Shown piece after piece: positions 54,718-63,833 of a stretch of DNA of 64,000 nt. Each line of letters starts with the position of its first letter. The first letter of the stretch is position 1. Where the stretch lies: contig JABCZJ010000003.1 in the NCBI GenBank assembly GCA_013289715.1, positions 186,001-250,000 of the forward strand. Direction: 5' to 3'. Made by a program: the position numbers and the translations under genes. This DNA comes from Acidobacteriota bacterium (lineage in GTDB: Bacteria; Acidobacteriota; Terriglobia; Acidiferrales; UBA7541). The notes below the pieces were generated by a model. The model made no database searches, had not been told where the DNA came from, and was given only the letters and a program-made list of their open reading frames with translations.

Positions 54718-55803
54718 ATGGCCAGCTCCATCGCACTCGACGCACCCGCAACCGAGAGTTTCTTCAAACAAGCCGCCCGCCTGATCCCCGGCCTCGCGCT
54801 GCTCGCGGCCGTCGGCTACGCCGGCAGAATCATCGAGCGCTCCATAGCCACCTACGGCAAAGCCCACCACTTGACGCTCCCGAATATTGAATACGTCCTC
54901 TGGGCCATCGTCATCGGCCTGGTCATCGGCAACACCGTCGGCGTGCCCAAACTTTTCCAACCGGGCGTCGCCACCTACGAATTCTGGCTGAAGACCGGCA
55001 TCGTCCTGCTCGGCTCCCGCTTCCTGCTCGGCGACGTAGCCAAACTCGGCGGCGTTGCCCTCGCACTCGTCGCCATCGAAATCGCCGTCTCGCTAGCGTT
55101 CATGACCGCGCTGGGCAACGCCTTCAGGCTCGGACCCAAGCTCACCACGCTGCTCGCCGTCGGCTCCGCAATCTGCGGCGTCTCCGCCATCATCGCCGCG
55201 CAAGGTGCGATTGACGCTGACGAAGAAGACGCCTCCTACGCCATCGCCGCCATCCTCTCGCTAGGCGCCATCAGCCTCTTCATCTTTCCGCTGGTCGGCC
55301 ACTGGCTGCACCTCAGCGATCAAAGCTACGGCCTCTGGGCCGGCCTCGGCATTGACAACACCGCCGAAGCCACGGCAGCCGGCGCCCTCTATTCCGACGC
55401 TGCCGGTAAAGTCGCAGTGCTCGCGAAAACCGCTCGCAACGCCATGATCGGCTTCGTAGTCCTGGGCTACGCCATTCACTGGGCCCGCAAAGAACACACC
55501 GAAGGCGTCACCAACAAAGCCGCCTTCCTCTGGCGCAAATTCCCCAAGTTCGTCCTAGGCTTTCTGCTAATCAGCGCCATAGCCACAGCCCAAGTCTTCA
55601 GCAAACCCCAATTAACCAGCCTAGCCAACCTCTCCCGCTGGGCCTTCCTCCTGACCTTCGCCGGCGTAGGCCTACGTACCAACATCCGCGAACTAGGCAA
55701 ACAAGGCTTCCGCCCGTTCCTAGTAGGCGCAGTGGGCGAAGTCGTGATCGCGTTCCTGACCCTAGGCTTGGTATATGGGGCTGATCGGTTTCTGCCAAAG
55801 TGA
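54718..55803 (+). CDS. YeiH/UPF0324-family membrane transporter (putative sulfate exporter)
   Basis: 361 residues from ATG 54718 (CAGGAGGA upstream), about ten helices. Family motifs: GIVLLGSRFLLGDV, LLAVGSAICGVSAIIAAQGAIDADEEDASYAIA (quoted in part: GSAICGVSAI), WAGLGIDNTAEATAAGA and NARNAMIG-like KTARNAMIGF, LTFAGVGLRTNIREL. The function of the family is unproven; sulfate or related anion export is the usual annotation. Confidence 0.88.
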   Translation: MASSIALDAPATESFFKQAARLIPGLALLAAVGYAGRIIERSIATYGKAHHLTLPNIEYVLWAIVIGLVIGNTVGVPKLFQPGVATYEFWLKTGIVLLGSRFLLGDVAKLGGVALALVAIEIAVSLAFMTALGNAFRLGPKLTTLLAVGSAICGVSAIIAAQGAIDADEEDASYAIAAILSLGAISLFIFPLVGHWLHLSDQSYGLWAGLGIDNTAEATAAGALYSDAAGKVAVLAKTARNAMIGFVVLGYAIHWARKEHTEGVTNKAAFLWRKFPKFVLGFLLISAIATAQVFSKPQLTSLANLSRWAFLLTFAGVGLRTNIRELGKQGFRPFLVGAVGEVVIAFLTLGLVYGADRFLPK

Positions 55804-56416
55804 GTAGCGAGTAGCGGCTGGTGGGTAATGATTCGTGATTCGTAATTCGAAGTTCAGGGGCGCTGCTTGCTGCGCCGCAGCTTGCCACGATGTTAGCCCC
55901 GCGCTCGGATCCAGCGTCACTTACGCGCGAAAATGGTGCGCACAGACACGCGATTTTCGACCGATTTGAAATGGCCCCCACCTTTTGTTTTCAGTGATTT
56001 GCGACGATTTCTAATTGCGGCACTACCGATGAGAATTTCGCCGATTCCCGCGTTCTCCGCTGTACGAGAACCCGCATGGCGTCGCGAAAGCGGGCGCACG
56101 CCCTCGATCATTTTCCCGCCTGCAGCGGCACAGTCGCTCAAAGCAGTCGTCGGCATCATTTGACCGCACACGCTTTCCTCCCGCGGACTCAACGCAAAGC
56201 CGCCGAATTCGAGTAAATTCAGAAAACCCGCCATTTTTTCGACTCCCGCCCGAAGCTGACACGCCCAGGTTGAATGCGCAGCTATACGTCCGTACAGAAC
56301 TAGGACAGAACTAGTACTTACTAGCCGAAATAGGTGTCACCGAACGACTGCGAATCAAAGCGAAGAAACTTTTCTTGTCTGTGTGATGCCTTCGGCGCGA
56401 CTATGCCGAGGGAGGA
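55804..56416. other. 613-bp intergenic region, no supported gene
   Basis: A 105-codon minus-strand frame (56234-55917) has no recognised family, no ribosome-binding site and biased composition, so it is not called. The only structure is a tandem 10-bp repeat near the right end. Confidence 0.5.
56294..56314 (+). repeat. Tandem ACAGAACTAG repeat
   Basis: ACAGAACTAG (56294-56303) and ACAGAACTAG (56305-56314), period 11 bp, followed by TACTTACTAG. One helical turn apart, about 100 bp upstream of the next gene, so an operator is possible. Confidence 0.35.
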
Positions 56417-57436
56417 ATGATGAAGCTAGCGATTGCCGTTATCGTGATCGCTTTGGCAATCCCCGCTACAGCCCAGGAACGAAAAAGCGACTGGACGGAC
56501 GTGATAGCGATAGCCATTCAGCAATCGGCAATGGCTTTGCCGGGAAGTAAACCCTTTCACTTGAAAGCAGAGATCATTGAATCCACAAATCCAGATTCAG
56601 AATACAAAGGAAAATTCGAAGAGTACTGGGTGTCGCCTGAGAAATAGAGACGAACGATCGAGAGCCCGGACTTTTCGCAGACCAAAGTGGTGAACGGAGA
56701 CGATGTTTTGGTGCAAGATACCGGCGATTATTTTCCGTGGTGGCTGACCCATTTAATCACCATGATTCTGGATCGTCGTCCGGGCTTTGTAATGCCCGAT
56801 CACAGTAACGAACAGGCCGGAAGCAAACTGAATCCACAGATATCAAGCGTCTGCACACGCACTACGATTGGCATCGATCAATGGGCCTTTTTTATCGAGC
56901 CGCGGTGAATGTTGTTCACGAACGCATTCGATAGGAGCGGAGGTTTCGTCGGGGACTTCAAGAATTTCTCCGAATTCGGAAGAAAGCAGGTTGCGCGACA
57001 GAGCATCATGGACCCGGAGCCGGGAACGACAATTCAGGCGACGATCACCCAACTGACCGAAGTGCGTCAGCCCGCTGAAACCTTGTTCGCTATCGAGAAA
57101 TCCACTCCGCCGGAAGCCAGGATCAATAGCTTGCGGATTAGCGAGGCGACGCTCCGAAGCTTGTCGTTGACCAGCACTGAAATCGAGTGGACCGCTGTGG
57201 AAGGCGGACTGTTAACCGGTGGGTGCGCGCTATATGTTTCCGCAGACAGATCCGGGCGCATGCGGGAAGTGTGGCCCGGGGGATGCGACAACAAGGAGTT
57301 GGTGACTCCGCTTCGGGAAATCGTAAGGAAGTGGCAGTTGAAAACGGCGACGGTGAATGGAGTGCCGGTGCAAGTCGAAGCCAGATTGACATTCCCGGTT
57401 AAGACGACGCTTCAATCGAAGAGTAAAACGGATTAG
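56417..57436 (+). pseudogene. Secreted protein gene broken by two in-frame stop codons
   Basis: One continuous frame of 340 codons is interrupted by TAG (56645-56647) and TGA (56906-56908). Reading through gives a signal peptide (KLAIAVIVIALAIPATAQ), KPFHLKAEIIES, FEEYWVSPEK-stop-RRTIESPDF, GDYFPWWLTHLIT, then MDPEPGTTIQATI and a C-terminal TonB-like or energy-transducing type end (GGLLTGGCALYVSADRSG, LVTPLREIVRKWQ). Sequence quality on both sides of each stop is equal and in phase, so the gene died recently by point mutations (TGG to TAG fits the first) with no frameshift. It may alternatively be expressed as fragments. Confidence 0.8.
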
Positions 57437-57459
57437 CGCTCGTTGTCATCTGGAAACGC

Positions 57460-57978
57460 TCAGGAGCGCGGCGCTCGAGCAGCGAAAAGTTTGTTTTCGC
57501 CGCCGTGGTCTGGCAGCGCGACGGTTTTTTCGAAGCGCAGGCCGAGTATTTCGAGGAGGGTGATGGAGGCGTGATTGTTAGGCTTGGTGATGGCAACGAT
57601 GCGCTGGAGGCGCAGAGTCGTCCAGCCGTAGTGCATGACGGCGGCGGCGGATTCGCGCGCATAGCCTTGCGACCAATATTTTCGAAGGAACGCGAAGCCG
57701 ATGTCCACGTCGTCGAGCGATTCGCGTTTCAGCAGGCCGCAGATGCCGATGGGCGCACCGGAATCTTTCAGCTCGACCAGGTACAGGCCAAAGCCGAATT
57801 TGCGGTAGCTGGCGACGGGACCTTTGGCGATGTAGCGCCGCGCGTCGGCGAGGGTGCGCGCACCGCGATCGCCGATATTTTCAAGGAAGGCCGGCTCGTT
57901 CAGAAGTTCGAGGATGAATGCGGCGTCACCTGCGGCGAGGCGGCGTAGCATCAGCCTTTCTGTTTCAAGAATATTCAC
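57460..57978 (-). CDS. GNAT acetyltransferase (RimJ/RimL type)
   Basis: 172 residues from GTG 57978. GNAT motifs: TERLMLRRLAAGDAAFILELLN, GICGLLKRESLDDVDIGFAFL, the acetyl-CoA loop YWSQGYARESAAAVMHY (Q/R-x-x-G-x-A), and ITKPNNHASITLLEILGLRFE. Likely N-acetylates a protein, ribosomal N-terminus or small amine. No Shine-Dalgarno is clear. Convergent with the pseudogene, 23-bp gap. Confidence 0.9.
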   Translation of the reverse strand: MNILETERLMLRRLAAGDAAFILELLNEPAFLENIGDRGARTLADARRYIAKGPVASYRKFGFGLYLVELKDSGAPIGICGLLKRESLDDVDIGFAFLRKYWSQGYARESAAAVMHYGWTTLRLQRIVAITKPNNHASITLLEILGLRFEKTVALPDHGGENKLFAARAPRS

Positions 57979-58017
57979 CGCGGGGATGTTTCCATTTTTT
58001 CGCGCTGTGCTGCGGGC

Positions 58018-58638
58018 TTATGCCGACGCCTTGCCAGCTGCCGATTTTGCACCGGATTTTTCGGCGAGGCTGCGGTCGAGCACCGTCCGGAATTTTGCGA
58101 GCCACGCAGGATGCGCCGGCCAGGCGGGGCCGGTGACCAGGTTGCCGTCCGCCACTGCGTCCGTCATCTCCACAGCAACGTAAACGCCGCCGGCAAGCTC
58201 GACTTCGGGAGCGCAAGCGGGATACGCGCTGACGCGTTTGCCGGAAATGACGCGCGCGGCGGCCAGAATCTGCGCCCCGTGGCAAAGGGCGGCGATGGGC
58301 TTGCCCGCGGTGGAAAAATATCGCACGATTTCCAGAACCTTGGGATTCAGCCGCAAATATTCGGGCGCGCGCCCGCCGGGAATCACCAGCGCGTCGTAAT
58401 CCTCGATGTGGATTTCGGCGAACGTGGCGTTCAAAGTGAAATTGTGTCCCGGCTTTTCCGAATACGTTTGCGCTCCTTCGAAATCGTGGATCGCGGTGCG
58501 CACGAATTGCCCGGCTTTTCTGTCCGGGCAGACGGCATGCACGGTGTGTCCCACCATCTGAAGCGCCTGGAACGGGACCATCACTTCGTAGTCCTCAACG
58601 TAATCACCGACAAGCATCAATATTTTTGCTGCTGGCAT
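58018..58638 (-). CDS. DJ-1/PfpI-family protein
   Basis: 206 residues from ATG 58638 (GGGAGGG upstream). Flavodoxin-like fold: [22 protein letters not shown] with the conserved Glu, [12 protein letters not shown], and the nucleophile elbow [10 protein letters not shown] (Cys119). The C-terminal tail ([17 protein letters not shown]) is extra and basic. Members are glyoxalases, deglycases or proteases. Upstream lies a 103-bp palindromic element. Confidence 0.88.
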   Translation of the reverse strand: MPAAKILMLVGDYVEDYEVMVPFQALQMVGHTVHAVCPDRKAGQFVRTAIHDFEGAQTYSEKPGHNFTLNATFAEIHIEDYDALVIPGGRAPEYLRLNPKVLEIVRYFSTAGKPIAALCHGAQILAAARVISGKRVSAYPACAPEVELAGGVYVAVEMTDAVADGNLVTGPAWPAHPAWLAKFRTVLDRSLAEKSGAKSAAGKASA

Positions 58639-58850
58639 TTTGTGTGGCCCTCCCCCGCTAAGAGTTTTGCGGCAAAGTTCAATAATAACACCGCGACCGC
58701 GCGGCTTGAAGTTGGCCGACGAGCGAGTCGCGCCGCGGTGCGGCAGCAAGCAAAACAAAAGCGCGCGGGAAAAGCACCGCGAAAAGAACGGCCCTCCGCG
58801 CCGATGTTATTTATGTCGTGGCTGAAGAGTCTCCGCCAAAAGTGCAGTGC

Positions 58851-58953
58851 TTGTCATCCCGAACCCGCGGCAGCGGGTGAGGGATCTGCTTTTCGCGCTC
58901 ACGCCAAACCGAAAAGCAGATCCCTCGGGCAAACTGCGCCCTCGGAATGACAA
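58851..58953. repeat. 103-bp palindromic intergenic element
   Basis: Outer arms TTGTCATCCCGA (58851-58862) and TCGGAATGACAA (58942-58953), complementary at 11 of 12 positions. Inner arms GGGATCTGCTTTTC (58881-58894) and GAAAAGCAGATCCC (58911-58924), a perfect 14-bp pair with a 16-nt loop. Typical of non-autonomous repeat elements spread in acidobacterial genomes; no gene inside. Confidence 0.7.
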
Positions 58954-58979
58954 CCTCGTTATTTTTCTTGTCGCGCGAA

Positions 58980-60896
58980 TCAGTTCTTTGGGCGCGGCGC
59001 TGGTGCAGATTCGCGGGGCGCGGGAGCCGGATGCGACGCTGGCGCCGGCGCATCGTGATGCTCCGCTGGCGGAGGCGTGCTGGCTTTGTGGTTCAGCGGA
59101 GGATGGACATCGTAGTCGTCGTCCTTGGCTTTGGTGGGCGGCGTGAACTTCACTGCCGGGTGCTGCTGCGCGGCGTCGTTCGCTGGCGGACGCCCGTTGC
59201 TGTTCGGCCCTTCGCTGCCGTTCGCCTTCTGCCGATCGTTGCCGTTCGCGTTGGTGTTGATGTTCGCGCGCGCATCGGTGTTGGGATATTTTGGCGATTG
59301 CGCCAAACTGTCGTTGGTGTACATGGGCACGGGCCGGCGTGCAGGCGCCGCCGCAGCGTTACTACCTCGTGGCGCTGCCGCCGGATTGACGGCGTGCACA
59401 ATGGAATGGCTGGTGATTGGCATCGGCGGATTCAGGCGCGCCACCACGGGCCGCGCGGTGAACGCCACCGCGGGTTTCGCGCGCGCGGGCCTGGCCGTCG
59501 CCGCCACATAGCTCGCGCGCGTCGGCGCGAGCGGAGTCTGTTCGGTCGCGTGCGCGCTCTGCAATTGTTCCGGCGTCACGCGAACGAACGCAGTAGCCAC
59601 TGGTTTTGCGCCGATGAAAGTTTCACGCGAAACGGCCGTCACCGCGGCAGCGTTGTGCGCGTAGGTGTATTCAACTCGGTTCACGCCCACGTTGCGGTTC
59701 GCGATGTAGTTGTTGTACACCGTCGTGACCTGTGTGACGTTGACGACGCGCATGTTGGTGAGGTTGATGTTCTGCACGTAGCGCGGGCTGGCGCGATAGC
59801 CCGGAATGTAAACATCGCGCGGCCCGAGCGGAAACCACGCGACACCGGCGAATCCTCCGCCGAATCCCACGGCAACGCCCGGACCTCCTCGGCCGCCGAC
59901 AAATCCCACCAGCGCCGGCGCATAAACAGGACGCACCACCATCGGCCCCGGCACCCATCCCCAATATCCGCCACTCACATACGCCCAGCGCCCGTAGTGA
60001 AACGGCGCAAAGCCCCACGGTTCGTTTTCGACCCACGTCCAGCCCCAGGGCCCAATCCAAACCCAGTGGCCGTAGCGATACGGCGCCCAGCCAACCCCAA
60101 CGCCGCTCGGCACCCAAATCGCACCGTAGTCCGCATCGGTCTGCCACTGGCCGTTGTCGTCGAGATCGTAGTAGCCGTCCACGTCGCGCGAAACGTAGCG
60201 CGCTGACGCAGAACTATTTTCGCGCTGGTCTTGCGCCTGGCACCAATCCTCGAAATCGTCGAATTCTGGCGCGGCTTGCACGTTGAAGCTCAACTGCTCC
60301 GTGCCGTTGAAAATGTATTGCTGCCCGGCCGCCAAGTCGTACGATTCTCCCGCTCCGGTTACCTGCCCTGCTCCTTCACGCACGGTGATCGCTGTGGAAT
60401 TTCCGTCAGGGTCCGTCTGAATGCGATATTCGCCGGAAGCTGCCAGCGTGAACGCTAGGTTCGGCGTATCGATTTCAAAAGCGTTGCCAGGCTCCAGGCG
60501 GCGGACGTGCACTTCGATGGTGCCTTGCGCCAGTTGCAGCTGCACGGTGCGATCGTCCAGATTTAGAAACGAAATTCCCGTCTCGCTGGAAAGCCGAATG
60601 CTGGTGGCGCCGATGTGAACTTCGCCGCGCGAGTCCTTGTCGGCCCACAGGTTGTCGCCGGTGATGAGCGGGCGATTGATGTCGGCCTCGATCCAATCTT
60701 GTTCGCCGGCAATTTGGAAGGATAGCGAGCCCTGAACGTAATTCAGGCGCGCGACGCGCGTCGGCGGATCGACTACCTGGGCTTGGGCTTGCACTTGCGA
60801 AGGGTCCTGGTCTTGAGCTGCTGCGTTTTGGGGCAACGCGCCGAGGATGCTGGCTATGAGCATCGGGAACACTACCAGCGACAACTTTTTGGTCAT
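58980..60896 (-). CDS. Secreted FecR-domain protein with DUF6600-type aromatic repeats
   Basis: 638 residues from ATG 60896 (AAGGGG upstream). Signal peptide SLVVFPMLIASILGALPQNAAAQ (quoted in part: LVVFPMLIASIL). FecR domain ~40-180 (ARLNYVQGSLSFQ, RPLITGDNLWADKDSRGEVHIG, GTIEVHVRRL). Residues ~230-340 repeat Trp/Tyr/Gly motifs (WVPSGVGVGWAPYRYGHWVWI, GWTWVENEPWGFAPFHYGRWAYV; quoted in part), the DUF6600 type common in Acidobacteriota. The C-terminal ~200 residues are Ala/Pro/Asn/His-rich and disordered. No sigma factor or TonB gene adjoins it, so it is probably an envelope protein rather than an anti-sigma factor. Confidence 0.85.
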   Translation of the reverse strand: MTKKLSLVVFPMLIASILGALPQNAAAQDQDPSQVQAQAQVVDPPTRVARLNYVQGSLSFQIAGEQDWIEADINRPLITGDNLWADKDSRGEVHIGATSIRLSSETGISFLNLDDRTVQLQLAQGTIEVHVRRLEPGNAFEIDTPNLAFTLAASGEYRIQTDPDGNSTAITVREGAGQVTGAGESYDLAAGQQYIFNGTEQLSFNVQAAPEFDDFEDWCQAQDQRENSSASARYVSRDVDGYYDLDDNGQWQTDADYGAIWVPSGVGVGWAPYRYGHWVWIGPWGWTWVENEPWGFAPFHYGRWAYVSGGYWGWVPGPMVVRPVYAPALVGFVGGRGGPGVAVGFGGGFAGVAWFPLGPRDVYIPGYRASPRYVQNINLTNMRVVNVTQVTTVYNNYIANRNVGVNRVEYTYAHNAAAVTAVSRETFIGAKPVATAFVRVTPEQLQSAHATEQTPLAPTRASYVAATARPARAKPAVAFTARPVVARLNPPMPITSHSIVHAVNPAAAPRGSNAAAAPARRPVPMYTNDSLAQSPKYPNTDARANINTNANGNDRQKANGSEGPNSNGRPPANDAAQQHPAVKFTPPTKAKDDDYDVHPPLNHKASTPPPAEHHDAPAPASHPAPAPRESAPAPRPKN

Positions 60897-61187
60897 GAAG
60901 CGAACCCCTTCGATGCGTGCACTGGCAACAGCATCGCCATCCTGCGCAACCAGCTGGCAGCAAGGAACCATGCGAACCAAAGAACGATGCGCGTGTCTGA
61001 CATGGCGGCTCGTGACCTCCATGCAAGAAACCCGATTATGGAGCTTTAGTTGCAGGTTGCATAGGATGGACTGGTGCGTGGGTGACCGATGCAGTACATC
61101 GAAAGCGATACGAATTGCTGCAGAAACGCGGAGTCGCAGAGAAAACCGACGATCTATATGCACTTCACGGCCGGCGGCTGGCTTCTA

Positions 61188-62336
61188 CTAAGGGATCTCG
61201 ACGGCAACCAGGGACATATCATCGGCGGGAGGTCCGTGGCGGAACACCGCGACGCGATTGACGATTTCCTGCGTCATGGCCGGCAGCGGAAGCTGGGAAG
61301 TTTCGCGCACGATGTCGGCGAGGCCCTCAACGCCCAGCATGTCGTCGCGCGTATTGAAGCTTTCGGTGAAGCCATCGGTGTACAGAATCACGCGATCGCC
61401 CGGCTCGACTGAAATCTTCATGGGGTTTTCCACGTCCACGGCATCGTGCAGCAGGCCCAGGACCGAGCTGCGCGATTCCAGCAGGCGCGGCGCCTCTCCC
61501 GGCTTGACGATCATTGCCGGTGGATGCCCGGCGCCGACAAACTCCAGCGTGCGCGCGGCGAGATCGAGTCGCGCTGCGACTACGGTGAAATAAAAAACCG
61601 AGCTGCGCAGGCTGCCGATCACGAAACGATTGAGATGCTCCATCATTGGCGCGAGCCCGGCCCCGCGCTCGATTTGCGACATCGTTTCGGTGTAAATGCG
61701 GTTGGCCACCAGCGCCGAGCCGATGCCGTGCCCCGAGACGTCGCAAATCATCAACGAAAGATGATCGGGGCGCGGCGCGACCAGCCCAAAATCTCCACCG
61801 ATGGTGCGCACCGGCTGGTAAAAGGTTTCGACGGCAGCGCCTCCCCACATCAGGCTGCCCGGCGCGAGGCTCTGCTGTACGCGCGCAGCTAGCAGCAAAT
61901 CCTCCTCGATTTCGCGATGGCGCTGCTCGAGCTGGATATTTACTTCCCGCAGCTCATTTTCGGCGCGCTTCTGCGCGGAGATATCCGTGAGAGTGACGAT
62001 GGAAAAAATTCCGCCATCCGGATCTTCAATCTGGCGCGCGGTGATCACCACTGGCAGGCGGTTGCCATCACGGTGCGGCACGTAGAATTCAAAAAGGTTG
62101 CTGCCTTCTCTCTGGCGGCGCTCGATTTGCCGCTGCAACGCCTGGGCGTCTTCGGGGGGATACCAGCTGGTGATTTTCGAGCCGACGAATTCGTCCGCGG
62201 AATACCCGGCCATTTTCAGATAGAGAGCGTTGGCGTAAACCACCTCGCCGCAATCGTTGTTGATCAGCACTCCCTGATTGAGCGATTCCAGAATGCCGAC
62301 AACCCCGTCCAGCCATTCATGCGGTATTTCGACCAC
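61188..62336 (-). CDS. PAS domain-PP2C (RsbU/SpoIIE-type) serine phosphatase
   Basis: 382 residues from GTG 62336 (GAGGC upstream). PAS domain ~10-130 (ESLNQGVLINNDCGEVVYANALYLKMAGY..., DISAQKRAENEL), a short coiled-coil (REVNIQLEQRHREIEEDLLLA), then PP2C/SpoIIE ~150-382 with TIGGDFG, MICDVSGHGIGSALVA, RVILYTDGFTES and PADDMSLVAVEI. Metal-binding Asp residues are all present. Senses a signal through PAS and dephosphorylates an anti-sigma antagonist in partner-switching. No anti-sigma pair is beside it. Confidence 0.92.
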   Translation of the reverse strand: MVEIPHEWLDGVVGILESLNQGVLINNDCGEVVYANALYLKMAGYSADEFVGSKITSWYPPEDAQALQRQIERRQREGSNLFEFYVPHRDGNRLPVVITARQIEDPDGGIFSIVTLTDISAQKRAENELREVNIQLEQRHREIEEDLLLAARVQQSLAPGSLMWGGAAVETFYQPVRTIGGDFGLVAPRPDHLSLMICDVSGHGIGSALVANRIYTETMSQIERGAGLAPMMEHLNRFVIGSLRSSVFYFTVVAARLDLAARTLEFVGAGHPPAMIVKPGEAPRLLESRSSVLGLLHDAVDVENPMKISVEPGDRVILYTDGFTESFNTRDDMLGVEGLADIVRETSQLPLPAMTQEIVNRVAVFRHGPPADDMSLVAVEIP

Positions 62337-62558
62337 AGGTTACGCCTCGCGTGCGAGCCTGAGAGATTGACTCGGCAATTTAAATTCCGTATTTCAACAC
62401 AATCATATCACTAGTGAAACGAACGACGCCCGCCGCATCGCGAAATGCGCGGACCCGAGTGGTCGCTACGGTATCGGCTTGAGGCGCAGGCCGCGCAATT
62501 CCTTTGGTCCAAGTCCGGATGTGTGGATACTTGATGGGTATAACTGGAGCGAGTCCAC

Positions 62559-62813
62559 ATGGCCACTGCCAAGATGTTCCGGTCAAGAAACAGCCAAGCC
62601 GTCCAGCTGCCGAAAGAATTCGAAGTAAAGAGCCAGGAACTCGAGGTCTTCCGGCGCGGCGAGGAGATCATCCTACGCCAGAAGAAGGGCGCGATGCTTC
62701 GCGCGTTCGAGCTGCCGGCAAGCTTGCCCAACGATCTTACAATTGCGGACCGCAAGAACGATCCGCCACAGAAGCGCAACGGGGCGACACTAAAGAAACG
62801 GAGGAGAAGCTAA
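62559..62813 (+). CDS. VapB/AbrB-type antitoxin without a cognate toxin
   Basis: 84 residues. SpoVT-AbrB swapped-hairpin: AKMFRSRNSQAVQLPKEFEV, ELEVFRRGEEIILRQKK. ATG 62559 has GGAG 9 nt upstream. The usual vapC (PIN toxin) is missing: proC starts 2 bp after the stop. The C-terminus is unusually long and basic (RKNDPPQKRNGATLKKRRRS), carrying the proC ribosome-binding site. Either an orphan antitoxin or a domesticated DNA-binding regulator co-expressed with proC. Confidence 0.8.
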   Translation: MATAKMFRSRNSQAVQLPKEFEVKSQELEVFRRGEEIILRQKKGAMLRAFELPASLPNDLTIADRKNDPPQKRNGATLKKRRRS

Positions 62814-62814
62814 C

Positions 62815-63651
62815 GTGACGGAAATTTCCGCAGCAAAGGGACTCGCAGTACTCGGCGCCGGCAAAATGGGTGGGATTTTGCTCGAGGCGTTTTTGAAGCA
62901 TGGCCTCGTCGCGCCCGCGCAAGTGTTCGCCACCGTGCGTCAGACCAGCTCGGAACGGCGCAGCATTTCCAGCGCGCAAATCACGTTGGGCACGGACAAT
63001 CGCGCGGCGGCGAAAAACGCCGAAGTGATTTTGATCTGCGTGAAGCCGCTGGCAGTGGGCGCGGTGCTGGATGAAATTCATTCGGAGCTAAACGAGCACA
63101 AACTGGTGATTTCGATCGCAGCGGCGGTCTCCACCGAATACATGGAAAAGCGCGTCGGCGGGAATGTGCCGGTGCTGCGCGCGATGCCCAATACTCCTTC
63201 GATGGTCGGCGAAGGCATCACCGCGATCTGCAAGGGTAAGCACGCGACAGCAAAGCATCTGGAACTCGCGCGCAAACTTTTTGATGCCGTGGGCAAGACC
63301 GTCGTAGTGGACGAAAAACATATGGACGCGGTCACGGGGCTTTCCGGCAGCGGTCCAGCGTTTCTCTACATTATTTTGGAATCGCTGGCGGAGGGCGGCG
63401 TGAAGATGGGTTTGTCGCGCGAGCTCGCGACTTTACTGGCGGCGCAGACGATGTTAGGCGCGGCCAAAGTCGTGCTGGAGACTGGGCATCATCCGGCGCT
63501 ACTGAAGGACACTGTGACGACTCCGGCGGGGTGCACGATTGATGGAATTCTGGAATTGGAAGAAGGCAAGCTGCGCGTGACGTTGATCAAGGCGGTGGTG
63601 AAGGCTTCGCAAAGGGCGAAGGAGTTGCTATTTACGGACAAGGAGAGCTAG
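62815..63651 (+). CDS. proC: Pyrroline-5-carboxylate reductase
   Basis: Last step of proline synthesis: NAD(P)H reduction of pyrroline-5-carboxylate. 278 residues. Rossmann motif LAVLGAGKMGG, VLRAMPNTPSMVGEG, and the ProC signature VTGLSGSGPAF with LESLAEGGVKMGL and TTPAGCTIDGI. GTG 62815 has GGAGGAGA upstream inside the antitoxin gene and follows its stop by 1 bp, so the two are co-transcribed. Confidence 0.97.
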   Translation: MTEISAAKGLAVLGAGKMGGILLEAFLKHGLVAPAQVFATVRQTSSERRSISSAQITLGTDNRAAAKNAEVILICVKPLAVGAVLDEIHSELNEHKLVISIAAAVSTEYMEKRVGGNVPVLRAMPNTPSMVGEGITAICKGKHATAKHLELARKLFDAVGKTVVVDEKHMDAVTGLSGSGPAFLYIILESLAEGGVKMGLSRELATLLAAQTMLGAAKVVLETGHHPALLKDTVTTPAGCTIDGILELEEGKLRVTLIKAVVKASQRAKELLFTDKES

Positions 63652-63795
63652 AGGGCGGCCGCCGCGGCATCGAAAGTCAAAAGATTTAACACGGAGAAAA
63701 CAGAGAAAAACGGAGGGCACAGACAGAGGCTGCTCGCGGGGCGGTGTGGCAGAGGTCCTTCGGCCGAATTGAAACAAAGGCGCCGACCTCAGGCT

Positions 63796-63816
63796 GACGA
63801 TGCTTGTCGCATCGTC
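63796..63816. repeat. 8-bp perfect hairpin between proC and the YceI gene
   Basis: GACGATGC (63796-63803), loop TTGTC, GCATCGTC (63809-63816). Lies between convergent genes; no T-run, so only a possible bidirectional stop or REP element. Confidence 0.4.
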
Positions 63817-63833
63817 ACAGGACGCAGAGAAAG

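Noticed and set aside
55917..56234. 105-codon minus-strand frame in the 613-bp gap
   Set aside because: No ribosome-binding site or recognised family; possible gene scrap but not supportable.
58947..60206. 419-codon plus-strand open frame
   Set aside because: Antisense to the FecR/DUF6600 gene; Arg/Val-rich translation typical of a shadow.
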